A DNA stretch of 15,586 bases, taken from assembly GCA_937926975.1 (NCBI GenBank), contig CALBCJ010000018.1, positions 1 to 15,586 of the forward strand, in the 5' to 3' direction. Each line of letters starts with the position of its first letter. Positions within the stretch are counted from its first letter, which is position 1. A program made the translations under genes and the position numbers. Below are positions 1 to 6,534 of the stretch, in pieces. Below the pieces are notes generated by a model, which worked only from the letters and a program-made list of their open reading frames with translations, made no database searches and had not been told where the DNA came from. The DNA comes from an uncultured Propionibacteriaceae bacterium. GTDB lineage: Bacteria; Actinomycetota; Actinomycetes; Propionibacteriales; Propionibacteriaceae.

Positions 1-152
1 AGCCAGTCGTTCTTCACCGCTCCTTCGTCCAGACCGGGGACTACGCGGCCGGCTGGGGCTGTGCTTGATCGCCGCCGCCTCCGCGGCAGGCTGGGGCCGG
101 GTTGGGCGTGCTGGACAGGGGCTGACCGGCTGGAGCGCTCCGGTGCTGAGAA

Positions 153-250
153 CGTCAGGGGGTCCCCGCGCACCCAGAAGAGCTCTCCTACCCTTGCTGC
201 GTCTCCGCCCTGGGGGGGTTCGGAAAGGTACCGCCGCGCGGGGACCTTGG
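153..250 (-). ncRNA. ffs: 4.5S signal recognition particle RNA (small bacterial SRP RNA)
   Basis: This is the RNA scaffold of the signal recognition particle, which binds Ffh and targets nascent membrane proteins to FtsY. On the minus strand the conserved domain IV hairpin is present: CAGG, then stem GCG, tetraloop GAGA, stem CGC, then AGCA, near 193-213. The CAGG/AGCA pair is the symmetric internal loop recognised by the Ffh M domain. The long arm is closed by a perfect 10-bp helix (161-170 with 237-246) and extended by CGTC/GACG (153-156 with 250-253), giving the usual single-rod fold of about 100 nt. The ends are inferred from this pairing and from the promoter -10 at 256-261, so they may be off by several bases. 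A weak hairpin at 125-144, without a T-run, may serve as terminator. Adjacency of ffs and a serine tRNA gene is familiar in actinomycetes. Confidence 0.85.
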
Positions 251-255
251 ACGCA

Positions 256-285
256 AGGATAGCGGCCGCCACGGCGTTGGCCGAA
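256..285 (-). promoter_or_regulatory. Probable housekeeping promoter of the SRP RNA gene
   Basis: Read on the minus strand, a -35-like TTCGGC (285-280) is followed after 18 nt by TATCCT (261-256). That places transcription start near 249-250, where the SRP RNA rod begins. Its -35 overlaps that of the divergent tRNA-Ser promoter. Confidence 0.5.
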
Positions 286-306
286 CCGGCGGGGGGCCTG
301 TACCAT
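277..306 (+). promoter_or_regulatory. Probable housekeeping promoter of tRNA-Ser
   Basis: TTGGCC (277-282), an 18-nt spacer and TACCAT (301-306) lie just upstream of the tRNA, putting the start at about 313, essentially at the mature 5' end. The -35 shares bases with the minus-strand SRP promoter. Confidence 0.5.
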
Positions 307-313
307 CCGTCGC

Positions 314-401
314 GGAGGATTCGCCTAGAGGCCTAGGGCGCTCGCTTGGAAAGCGGGTTGGGAGCAATCCCTCACGAGTTCGAATCTCGTATCCTCCGCC
401 A
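314..401 (+). tRNA. tRNA-Ser, anticodon GGA
   Basis: This is a type II tRNA of 88 nt with the CCA end encoded (399-401) and discriminator G398. The acceptor stem is GGAGGAT (314-320) with ATCCTCC (391-397). The anticodon stem CTCGC/GCGGG (341-345, 353-357) encloses loop TTGGAAA, so the anticodon is GGA at 348-350, reading UCC and UCU serine codons. The T arm ACGAG-TTCGAAT-CTCGT spans 374-390. The long variable arm (about 358-373) is the hallmark of serine tRNAs. A short GC hairpin at 402-417 follows and could help 3' processing or termination. The 267 bases from here to the next gene hold no convincing coding region. Confidence 0.97.
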
Positions 402-668
402 GACGCCCCGGTGCGTCGGCTGCCCAGGCACCCCGCGCGCCGGGTCACCAGCGAGCCGCCACGGAGCCTCCAGCCGTACGGCCCACCGACGAGGAACGGC
501 CAGCCGTACCCGGCCCCTGCACCACTCCAGCCAGCCCCGGCCCGCACGCCGTGCGCTCAGCCCAGCCATGCTCGAAGGCGGCGGCACCCAAGCACCGCGA
601 CGGTCAAGGACAGGCCCCAGAACTGAACCCTGGTTCGCGTAGGTTTCCCCTGTCAGGAGGGAGCACGG

Positions 669-1349
669 ATGACGGAGCAGCAGCAAGGAGCCGCCACCAT
701 GGTCGGCCGGGGCACGTCCAGCACAGGCAACATCGAGGCCAAGGTGATGGGCGGTGGGCTCGTGAACCTCGACATTCGCCCCGAGTGGCGACGAACCGTC
801 CCCGCTCCAGAGCTGGAGCAGGAGCTGCGCGAGGCGATCAATGCCGCCCTCGGCGCGTACGCCACGGCCTTTGTCCAGACTGTCAACGCTGACACCGCAG
901 CCCCCGTCAACCTCAGCAGGGACCTGCGCGAGGCAGCCGCCGAGACCACCGCCGTGCCCGGCCTGGCGCGCGCGGTCGACGAGCTTGCCGACGTGATTGA
1001 GGAGATCGAGCAGCACGGCTTCCAGATCGACGCCGGGACCGCCGACCCGCCCCAGCCGGTCCTCGTCGACCCCCCGGGCGGCGGGGTGACCGTACGGGTC
1101 GACAACGGCGCCGTCACCCAGCTGTCGCTCAACGACCTGTGGCTGGCCAGCGTCGACGACAAGACCCTGGTCGCCTCGGTCTGCGAGGTCGTGACCCACG
1201 CCATCTGGACCTACCTCGCTGAGCGCCTGGAGGCCCAGGCCTCGGCGACCGGCGGGCCCGACGGGCTGGCCTCCGCCCTGTACGAGTGCCAGGCGTACGC
1301 CACAAGTTCCCTCGAGATGCACCTGACCAGGAGTAGCCATGCGGTTTGA
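669..1349 (+). CDS. Protein with two YbaB/EbfC-like modules, first gene of a type VII secretion substrate operon
   Basis: This 226-residue protein has two stretches with the same pattern. Residues 21-62 contain a short glycine-rich turn, the strand LVNLDIRPEW, then a helix rich in E, L and A. Residues 137-181 repeat this with GAVTQLSLNDLWLASV followed by a helix. The pattern (G-x-V-x-x-hydrophobic strand, D/N, then 'L...v..A...A') is that of YbaB/EbfC nucleoid-associated proteins, which are normally single-domain and about 100 residues; YbaB-like genes are often seen beside actinobacterial ESX/WXG100 genes. The start is supported by a strong Shine-Dalgarno, AGGAGGG at 656-662. The stop overlaps the start of the next gene by 11 nt, which suggests translational coupling. 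No signal peptide or membrane segment is visible, so it is probably cytoplasmic. The family assignment rests on pattern recognition and its function here is inferred. Confidence 0.75.
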   Translation: MTEQQQGAATMVGRGTSSTGNIEAKVMGGGLVNLDIRPEWRRTVPAPELEQELREAINAALGAYATAFVQTVNADTAAPVNLSRDLREAAAETTAVPGLARAVDELADVIEEIEQHGFQIDAGTADPPQPVLVDPPGGGVTVRVDNGAVTQLSLNDLWLASVDDKTLVASVCEVVTHAIWTYLAERLEAQASATGGPDGLASALYECQAYATSSLEMHLTRSSHAV

Positions 1350-1629
1350 CCCAAGCAGCTGGCAGCGCGCCGCTGCCACCTTCAGCGACACCTCCTCAGC
1401 AGTCGGAGGGGTCACCCCATCCCAGACCAGCTCCAGCGGCGGGAGCACGGCCACCGACGGCGCCGTCAGCACGATGCTCAGCAAGCTCGGCCCGGCCGTC
1501 TCCCAGGCCCTGTCGGGACTGTCATCGGGGATGTCGTCTGACGCCACGATGATGAACCAGACTGCGGCCGCGTACGGCGACACGGAGCAGGCCAACGTGT
1601 GGGCCTCCTCCGGGATGAGGAGTGCATGA
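1339..1629 (+). CDS. EspC/DUF2580-like small type VII secretion protein
   Basis: The 96-residue product is rich in Ser, Ala, Thr and Gly and has no signal peptide. It follows the layout of actinobacterial EspC-like (DUF2580) proteins: an N-terminal FDPSSWQRAAATF helix, a loose Ser/Gly loop (residues 27-40), a second helix, and a C-terminal TAAAYGDTEQAN. Y79-G-D-T-E83 fits the YxxxD/E secretion signal used by ESX systems, which makes this the best candidate for carrying the export signal of the cassette. AGGAG near 1328-1332 precedes the ATG. The gene overlaps its upstream neighbour by 11 nt and its stop TGA (1627-1629) overlaps the next start, so all these products are probably made together. 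A helix-turn-helix pair with its WXG100-like neighbour is likely but inferred. Family confidence is moderate because such small proteins diverge quickly. Confidence 0.8.
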   Translation: MRFDPSSWQRAAATFSDTSSAVGGVTPSQTSSSGGSTATDGAVSTMLSKLGPAVSQALSGLSSGMSSDATMMNQTAAAYGDTEQANVWASSGMRSA

Positions 1630-2108
1630 TGGGTCTCACCCTTCCCGGCGGGCTCGCCGAAGCCCTCTCCCTGATGGGTGTCGAGTTCCCCGGCACCGAC
1701 GAGAGCGCCCTGACCGCTGCCGCCGGCGAGTGGAGAAGCCTCGCCTCACAGTGCAGCGGCTGGCACTCCGAGCTGGCATCGGCGGTGTCGCACGTCCAGA
1801 GCAACAACGAGGGTGCCGGCGTCGAGGCCTTCGCCGCGTACATGGGCGGCCAGTCCAATGTCACGGGGGTCGAGGCCCTCGGCAAGGCCTGCGAGGCGAT
1901 TGCCACTGGCCATGAGACCGCAGCCGGCCTGGTCGTCGCGCTCAAGACCGCGTACATCGCGGCCGCGACAGCACTGAAGGCCCAGATGGAGTCCGCCAAG
2001 CAGCAGCCCGACGCCGACCCGGCAGCCATGATGGCCTGGGCCCAGCAGGCCGGCGCCAAGCTGCGCCAGCTCGACTCACAGACCGCCAGCCAGATCCAGG
2101 GAGGCTGA
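1629..2108 (+). CDS. Stand-alone WXG100-like domain protein (type VII secretion substrate or carrier)
   Basis: From ATG 1629 the product is 159 residues. Residues 5-50 (LPGGLAEAL, GVEFPGTDE, then a helix with W35 and W45) match the start of the WXG100-like module usually found at the N-terminus of large actinobacterial polymorphic toxins and exported proteins, where the pattern is roughly 'lG..wP..dE..L...a..W'. The rest is predicted alpha-helical with long Ala-rich helices (82-125 and 131-155). Unlike those toxins it ends here with no C-terminal effector; the next gene encodes the enzyme instead. GAGGAG at 1617-1622 lies 6 nt before ATG 1629; ATG 1626 (ATGA overlap with the previous stop) and GTG 1599 are in-frame alternatives. 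It may pair with the EspC-like protein and guide the hydrolase out of the cell, which is inference. Confidence 0.8.
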   Translation: MGLTLPGGLAEALSLMGVEFPGTDESALTAAAGEWRSLASQCSGWHSELASAVSHVQSNNEGAGVEAFAAYMGGQSNVTGVEALGKACEAIATGHETAAGLVVALKTAYIAAATALKAQMESAKQQPDADPAAMMAWAQQAGAKLRQLDSQTASQIQGG

Positions 2109-2109
2109 G

Positions 2110-2829
2110 ATGTCCATCAGCGTTACAACTGTCAGCATGGCCGTGGCTGGCATCTTCACCAGCGGCGCCGGAGACGTCTGGTACGCGAACGGCACCGGCC
2201 CCAGCGGCACCGGGGCAGCCGAGGCTCCTCCGGCCGCTGGGCGCCCAGCCCCTCCGGGCTACACCGGCGGAGGGTCCGGCTACTCCGGTGGCGGCGGCTA
2301 CTCCGGCGGCGGCAGCGGCGGTGGCGGCGGTGGCGGCGGCTACTCGTCCGGCGGCTCGGCCGGCCCGCTGGCGACCCAGCCCGGGCTCGGCAACACCCCG
2401 GTCGGTGGCCCCATCAGCCGCGCCGAGGTCCTGGCGCGTGGCCGCTACTGGACTGGGCAGGGTGTGCCGTACTCCATGTCCGGGTACACCAACGACCCGC
2501 AGGGCAAGATCTACCGCACCGACTGCTCGGGCCTGGTGTCGATGGCGCTGCACCTCGACGACAGCCTCTCCACGGTGTCCCTGCCGACCCAGTGCGTCCC
2601 CATCTCCAAGGAGGAGCTGAAGCCCGGCGACCTGGTCGGCAACCTCGGGCCGCACACCGCCGGCGCCGGTGGGCACGTGACGATCTTCAACGGCTGGGTC
2701 GACGCCTCCCACACCCAGTTCCGCACGATTGAGGAGACTCCGCCGCGGGCCGTGGAGGGGACCCGGACCTGGGGATCGGCGGCGTGGTCGAGTGCCGCAC
2801 ACCGCTACGTCCACCTGCTTGACCCGTAG
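2110..2829 (+). CDS. NlpC/P60-type peptidoglycan hydrolase with Gly-rich linker, probable type VII effector
   Basis: This 239-residue protein has a short N-terminal part (1-50) ending Pro-rich, then a Gly/Tyr/Ser low-complexity linker (about 51-83, with repeated YSGGG units), then an NlpC/P60 cysteine peptidase domain (about 103-239). Catalytic residues are visible: Cys139 in YRTDCSGLVSMAL, His189 in GGHVTIFNGW, and a polar residue around Glu208-209. KPGDLVG (171-177) is the usual strand between them. NlpC/P60 enzymes cut D-glutamyl-diamino acid bonds in cell-wall peptides. There is no classical Sec signal peptide, so export through an ESX system with the upstream partners is the likely route. 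GGGAGG (2099-2104) precedes the ATG, which begins 1 nt after the previous stop. No obvious immunity gene follows, which favours wall remodelling over an antibacterial toxin. A hairpin at 2846-2893 ends the operon. Confidence 0.88.
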   Translation: MSISVTTVSMAVAGIFTSGAGDVWYANGTGPSGTGAAEAPPAAGRPAPPGYTGGGSGYSGGGGYSGGGSGGGGGGGGYSSGGSAGPLATQPGLGNTPVGGPISRAEVLARGRYWTGQGVPYSMSGYTNDPQGKIYRTDCSGLVSMALHLDDSLSTVSLPTQCVPISKEELKPGDLVGNLGPHTAGAGGHVTIFNGWVDASHTQFRTIEETPPRAVEGTRTWGSAAWSSAAHRYVHLLDP

Positions 2830-2845
2830 TCAGTGAGCGATCGAA

Positions 2846-2893
2846 CCGTGCCGGGCCCGCGTTGGGGGGCTGGGGGACGCGAGCCCGGCACGG
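2846..2893 (+). terminator. Long GC-rich hairpin ending the secretion cassette, possibly bidirectional
   Basis: CCGTGCCGGGC (2846-2856) pairs perfectly with GCCCGGCACGG (2883-2893). The stem continues as CGCGT/ACGCG (2858-2862 with 2877-2881) across one mismatch, enclosing a G-rich loop. There is no T-run on either side. It sits between two converging operons. Confidence 0.65.
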
Positions 2894-2970
2894 CGATCAC
2901 AGGTACGTCACTCAAAGGTGCCGTAGACCTGAACTATAGCGAGACTTTGCACGTTCCACAGCCTTCTCTG

Positions 2971-3525
2971 TCAAGTCGTGGGCTCCGATGTGCGCCGCCG
3001 ATGCGCCATCACCCCAACCACCGTCGCTGAAGCCGCTGTGACTAGGGCAATCACGACCTCCGCGGCCGAGGCCCCAGCTCGAAGACGAACAACGGCGACG
3101 ACGAGCCAGGCCAGGGCCGTCGCCACCGCGTACGCCGCCAGGCTGCCCCAGAGCCGGGCCCTGGCCTTCCTGGCCAGCTGAACCTGGCGCGGCAGCCAGG
3201 CGAGCTCTGCCAGGCCTTGGTGCACCACCGCGAGCAGCACCGCCACCGCCACCGACTGCCCGAGCGGCCCCTCCCCCAGCAGCCACCAGCCGGTCGGCAG
3301 CAGCAGGAAGCCGGCCCCGAGCAGTGACTGCGGCCAGACCACGGCCCCCGCCAGCAGCAGACCGCCCACCACCCAGCCAGCCGGGGCCGGCCCGCTCCAC
3401 AGCTGACACAGCAGCATCGCCCCTAGCCCCGCCGTCACTGTCACGGCCCGCAGGACCCACACCAGCCACGAGGTCAGCGCGCCGTCCTCGACGAGGCCGG
3501 CCAGAACCTCCACCAGCCGGCTCAC
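2971..3525 (-). CDS. Multi-pass membrane protein at the end of the MoxR/DUF58 operon
   Basis: The 184-residue product is strongly hydrophobic, with about five or six membrane segments (roughly residues 19-41, 49-66, 67-84, 90-108, 125-147 and 153-174). Charged loops such as RQVQLARKARARLWG (113-127) and the tail HRRRTSEPTT probably face the cytoplasm. No catalytic motif is visible and I do not recognise a family. It starts with GTG, and its first bases overlap the stop of the DUF58 gene (GTGA, 3525-3522), so it is translationally coupled and belongs functionally with the MoxR/DUF58/DUF4129 set. In such operons extra membrane proteins often accompany DUF58, but the specific role is unknown. 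Confidence 0.8.
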   Translation of the reverse strand: MSRLVEVLAGLVEDGALTSWLVWVLRAVTVTAGLGAMLLCQLWSGPAPAGWVVGGLLLAGAVVWPQSLLGAGFLLLPTGWWLLGEGPLGQSVAVAVLLAVVHQGLAELAWLPRQVQLARKARARLWGSLAAYAVATALAWLVVAVVRLRAGASAAEVVIALVTAASATVVGVMAHRRRTSEPTT

Positions 3526-4796
3526 CGGGCGAGCCTCGGCGCTCGGCGGGCAGCCTGCATCGCCAGCAGCACCCCGGCCAGCGAGGCCGGACCGCGCCAG
3601 GCCACCACCGGGACCTGCAGGCCCCGCAGCCGGGCGACCACGGCCTGCCGCTCCAGCCGCCGCAGCAGCCGGGCCGCGTCCGCGAGGCCGAGCTCCTGCC
3701 CGGACAGTCTGACCTCGGGCAGGGTGTCGACCGCGACCACCTCCGCCCCGAGGCGCCGCAGCCGGACCACCTCGGCCAGGGCCTCGTCCTGCAGCAGCGG
3801 TGAGCAGAAGAAGACCAGCGTGCCGGGGGCCGGCCGGCCGACCCGGTGCGGCACCGGGTTGCCCAGGAGCGAGGTCCGGTCGAGCCGGGCCAGGGCGTCG
3901 AGGACCCGCTGCCGCTGCCGGTGCCCGGTCCCGGCCCGCACCGGCGGGATCCGCCTGGCCAGGTCAAGCACGGCGACCCGGTCGCCCAGGTCGAGGTAGT
4001 GCCCGGCGACGGCCGCGACCGCCCGTACGGTCAGGTCGAGGCTCGTCGGGCTGTGGGGACTGGCTCCCGGCACGTCGAGCCAGGTGTCGGCGACCACCCA
4101 GATGTCGGTGTCGCGGTCGGCGTAGCTGGAGCTGACGTGGAGCCGGCCGGTACGGGAGGTGGCCCGCCAGCTGATCCGGCGCAGCCGGTCGCCCGGGCGG
4201 TACTCACGCAGGTCGGCCAGCGTCGACCCCTCACCGCGGGCCCGGGCGGTGTGCAGGCCGGCGGTCCCGGTCGGCCGGGCAACGCCACCGCCCCCTCGCA
4301 GCCGGGCCGCGGCTGGCCGTACGGTGAGACGGAGCCGGGCTCCGCTGCCGTCGGCCCGCCAGGCCCGCGACGCGTCGACCAGGCAGACCTGCGGCGGGTC
4401 GAGCAGGTAGCGCCCCCAGCGGGACGGCTCGACGACCACCTCCGCGCCGCCGGTACCGGCCGACGCGGCCCGCGGCGGGTCGTAGCTGAAGCCGGTCAGG
4501 TGGTGGAAGGCGACCGCCGTGGTGAGCCGCTCGGGGCGGTCGTGGCTGACCCGGACCGCAACCGCCTCCCCCTCCCGGATCCGGGCCTGGAGCGGCTCGC
4601 AGCGCAGGGCTGCCGCCGCAGCCGGGCGGCTGGCAGTGGCCCAGGTGACGTAGACCAGGTACGGGGCGGCCAGCACCAGCGCGTCCGGGCTGCCCCACAG
4701 CACCGCCACCAGCACCAGCACCAGGCCCAGCCCGAGCGCCCGGGCCAGCGCCGGGGTCGGCCGGAACCCGACCGTACGGCCGGCTGGCTGCTCCAC
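3522..4796 (-). CDS. DUF58 domain-containing membrane protein
   Basis: This 424-residue protein starts with two hydrophobic segments (about 17-34 and 39-55), followed by a beta-rich region (60-160). The DUF58 signature LREYRPGDRLRRISWRATS then lies at 196-214, leading into SYADRDTDIWVVAD, which starts a von Willebrand-A-like fold. DUF58 proteins regularly accompany MoxR AAA+ ATPases and are thought to work with them on envelope-linked protein assembly or maturation; the substrate is unknown. The GTG start lies 3 nt after the MoxR stop and its own stop overlaps the next gene. The length is normal and the frame intact, in contrast to the interrupted MoxR gene just upstream. High GC in all frames produces long open frames on the opposite strand here, which I regard as spurious. 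Confidence 0.92.
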   Translation of the reverse strand: MEQPAGRTVGFRPTPALARALGLGLVLVLVAVLWGSPDALVLAAPYLVYVTWATASRPAAAAALRCEPLQARIREGEAVAVRVSHDRPERLTTAVAFHHLTGFSYDPPRAASAGTGGAEVVVEPSRWGRYLLDPPQVCLVDASRAWRADGSGARLRLTVRPAAARLRGGGGVARPTGTAGLHTARARGEGSTLADLREYRPGDRLRRISWRATSRTGRLHVSSSYADRDTDIWVVADTWLDVPGASPHSPTSLDLTVRAVAAVAGHYLDLGDRVAVLDLARRIPPVRAGTGHRQRQRVLDALARLDRTSLLGNPVPHRVGRPAPGTLVFFCSPLLQDEALAEVVRLRRLGAEVVAVDTLPEVRLSGQELGLADAARLLRRLERQAVVARLRGLQVPVVAWRGPASLAGVLLAMQAARRAPRLAR

Positions 4797-4799
4797 CGC

Positions 4800-5803
4800 T
4801 CAGCCCTCGGGCCGGGCCCAGGGGCTGGCGGAGCCGGGCTGGGGCACCGCGTCGGGCACCGGGACCTGCCCGAGCGCGGCGTCGACGACCGAGCCGGGGG
4901 CGATGTCGTTCAGCCAGAGCTCGGGCCGCAGCGTGACCCGGTGGTCCAGGGCGGCGTGTGCCAGGGCGGTGATGTCCTCGGGGACCACAAAGCCACGGCC
5001 ACTCATCAGGGCCAGCGCCCGGGCGCCGGTGACCAGCGCCAGCGAGCCGCGTGGGGAGGCGCCGACCAGGGCGTTGGGGTGGGTCCGGGTGGCGTGCACC
5101 AGCGCCACCGCGTACGGCCGACGGACTCCTCGACGTGCACCTCCTCGACGCTCGCCTGCACCCGCAGCAGCGTGGCCGGGTCGAGGACCTGGTCGACCCG
5201 CTGCTCCTCCTGCTTGCGCCCCATCCGCCGCTGCAGCACCTGCCACTCCTCGTCGGCGCTCGGGTAGCCGAACGAGAGCCGCAGCAGAAAGCGGTCCAGC
5301 TGGGCCTCCGGCAGCGGGTACGTGCCCTCGTGCTCGATCGGGTTGGCCGTGGCCAGGACGTGGAACGGGCGAGGCAGCGCAAAGGTGCTGCCCTCCACCG
5401 ACACCTGCCGCTCCTGCATCGCCTCCAGCAGCGCGGCCTGGGTCTTGGGTGGGGTCCGGTTAATCTCGTCGGCGAGCAGCAGCCCGGTGAACACCGGCCC
5501 CTGCCGGAACCGGAACTCGGACCGGCTCTGGTCGTACACGTACCCGCCGGTGAGGTCGGACGGCAGCAGGTCGGGCGTGAACTGGGCCCGGCGGAAGTCC
5601 AGGCCGAGTGCCTGCGCCAGGCACCGGGCGGCAAGTGTCTTGCCTAGTCCGGGCAGGTCTTCGAGCAGGACGTGGCCGCCGGCGAGAATGCCGGCCAGCA
5701 CCAGCTCCAGCTCGCGGCGCTTGCCCACGACCGCCCGGCAGACCTGGTCCACCACCTCGCTGGCGAGTCGGGCCGCCTCTGGCAGCGGCAGCGGTGCCAC
5801 CAT
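4800..5803 (-). pseudogene. moxR: MoxR-family AAA+ ATPase, interrupted by a one-base frameshift
   Basis: MoxR ATPases are AAA+ chaperone-like proteins that act with DUF58/VWA partners. The start at 5803 (ATG, product MVAPLPLPEA) is supported by GGAGG 6-7 nt upstream. Walker A is PGLGKT (51-56), Walker B is LLLADEIN (108-115), sensor 1 is ATANP (151-155), and the arginine-finger region is LPEAQLDRF (164-172). The frame is intact through V228-G229-R230 (5122-5114) and then continues into unrelated residues. The rest of the protein (YAVALVHATRTHPNAL, then ASPRGSLAL, FVVPEDI and on to the stop at 4800) is perfect in the next frame. The total of 1004 nt is one base short of 335 codons, and inserting one base between 5116 and 5113 restores the family sequence VGRYAV. 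No slippery heptamer is seen, so this is a recent mutation or a sequencing error rather than programmed shifting. Neighbouring genes are intact. Confidence 0.85.
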
Positions 5804-6012
5804 GCTCGTCCTCCGCTCTGGTCGCTGCTGGGAGCCTACGCCGACCGCCGAGGCCATCCAGGCGGTGGCGAGCGCCGCCAGCCAGGACGGTCCTCGTCGC
5901 GGCCGTGGTCGGCGCTGCCTGGGCTGGTGGGGATGCTGCATCCAGCAGGCCCGGACCCGGCCCGTGGTCACCGAAGACCACCGCCACCGTCTCGCCGCCA
6001 CCCCGTGACCGG

Positions 6013-6534
6013 TCAGAGCCGGTCCACCTCCAGCAGGATCTGGGTCAGCTTCTGGCGGCTGAGTGGAGGCGGCGGGTCGTCACGCAGGTAGCTCACCAGG
6101 CCCGGGCTGAGCCCGGCGGTCTCGATGCTGCACCCGAGCTCGTGGACCCGGTCTGCCACCACCTGGCGCAGGATCTCGCGCAGCTGACGGTCCGAGATCC
6201 GCCGCCGCTGGTCGGCGCCGGCCAGAATGCCCTGCAGCTGCCGGGTCCGCGGGTCGAGACGGGTACGGACCGCGGGGCTGGTGCTGGCCGGGTCCGGCCA
6301 GCCCGGCGGGCGTGGCCAGTCCCCCAGCTCTCCCAGCGTCCAGACCAGAACCGTCAGCGCGCACCCCAGACCGAGAGCGGGGAGCAGGTGCACCCGGAAC
6401 CCCAGCAGCCCGGCCAGCACCACCACCGCCACCAGCAGCAGCCCCGCCCGCAGCCCGAGCCGCAGCAGCCGGCGCAGCGGGCCCGGCAGCTGGTCGGCCG
6501 GGGCCCGGTGGCTGCCGCGGCGCGTACGGGTCAT
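6013..6534 (-). CDS. Small membrane protein of the MoxR/DUF58 operon
   Basis: The 173-residue product has an Arg-rich N-terminus (1-28), two adjacent membrane segments (about 29-46 and 49-69), and a soluble C-terminal part (75-173) that looks helical and contains RQLQGILAGADQRRRISDRQL. The topology suggests both ends are cytoplasmic. I do not recognise a named family. The start ATG (6534-6532) overlaps the stop of the upstream DUF4129-like gene as ATGA, so the two are translationally coupled. A 209-bp stretch (5804-6012) separates it from the MoxR gene and holds no supported gene or clear promoter. In related operons this position is often taken by DUF4350 or another small membrane protein. 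Role unknown. Confidence 0.8.
   Translation of the reverse strand: MTRTRRGSHRAPADQLPGPLRRLLRLGLRAGLLLVAVVVLAGLLGFRVHLLPALGLGCALTVLVWTLGELGDWPRPPGWPDPASTSPAVRTRLDPRTRQLQGILAGADQRRRISDRQLREILRQVVADRVHELGCSIETAGLSPGLVSYLRDDPPPPLSRQKLTQILLEVDRL

Noticed and set aside
3..68. Open frame on the plus strand ending TGA at 66-68, possibly the 3' end of a gene entering from the left
   Set aside because: Only 21 codons are visible, with no recognisable motif; it could be chance.
470..515. Short direct repeat CAGCCGTAC at 471 and again near 501
   Set aside because: Too short and only two copies; part of the general CGTAC enrichment.
372..1595. 407-codon open frame on the minus strand opposite the secretion cassette
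   Set aside because: It runs through the tRNA and two well-supported genes and has no domain; it is a high-GC shadow.
2933..2974. TTGACA (2974-2969) and TATAGT (2938-2933) on the minus strand in an AT-richer patch
   Set aside because: The spacing is 30 nt, too long for a promoter, and no gene follows in that direction.
5105..5125. Programmed ribosomal frameshifting in moxR
   Set aside because: No slippery heptamer or supporting structure is visible, and MoxR families do not use it; mutation or sequencing error is simpler.
3846..5634. Very long open frames (over 450 codons) on both strands across the DUF58/MoxR region
   Set aside because: Pro/Arg/Gly-rich compositional shadows; the DUF58 and MoxR motifs lie in other frames.
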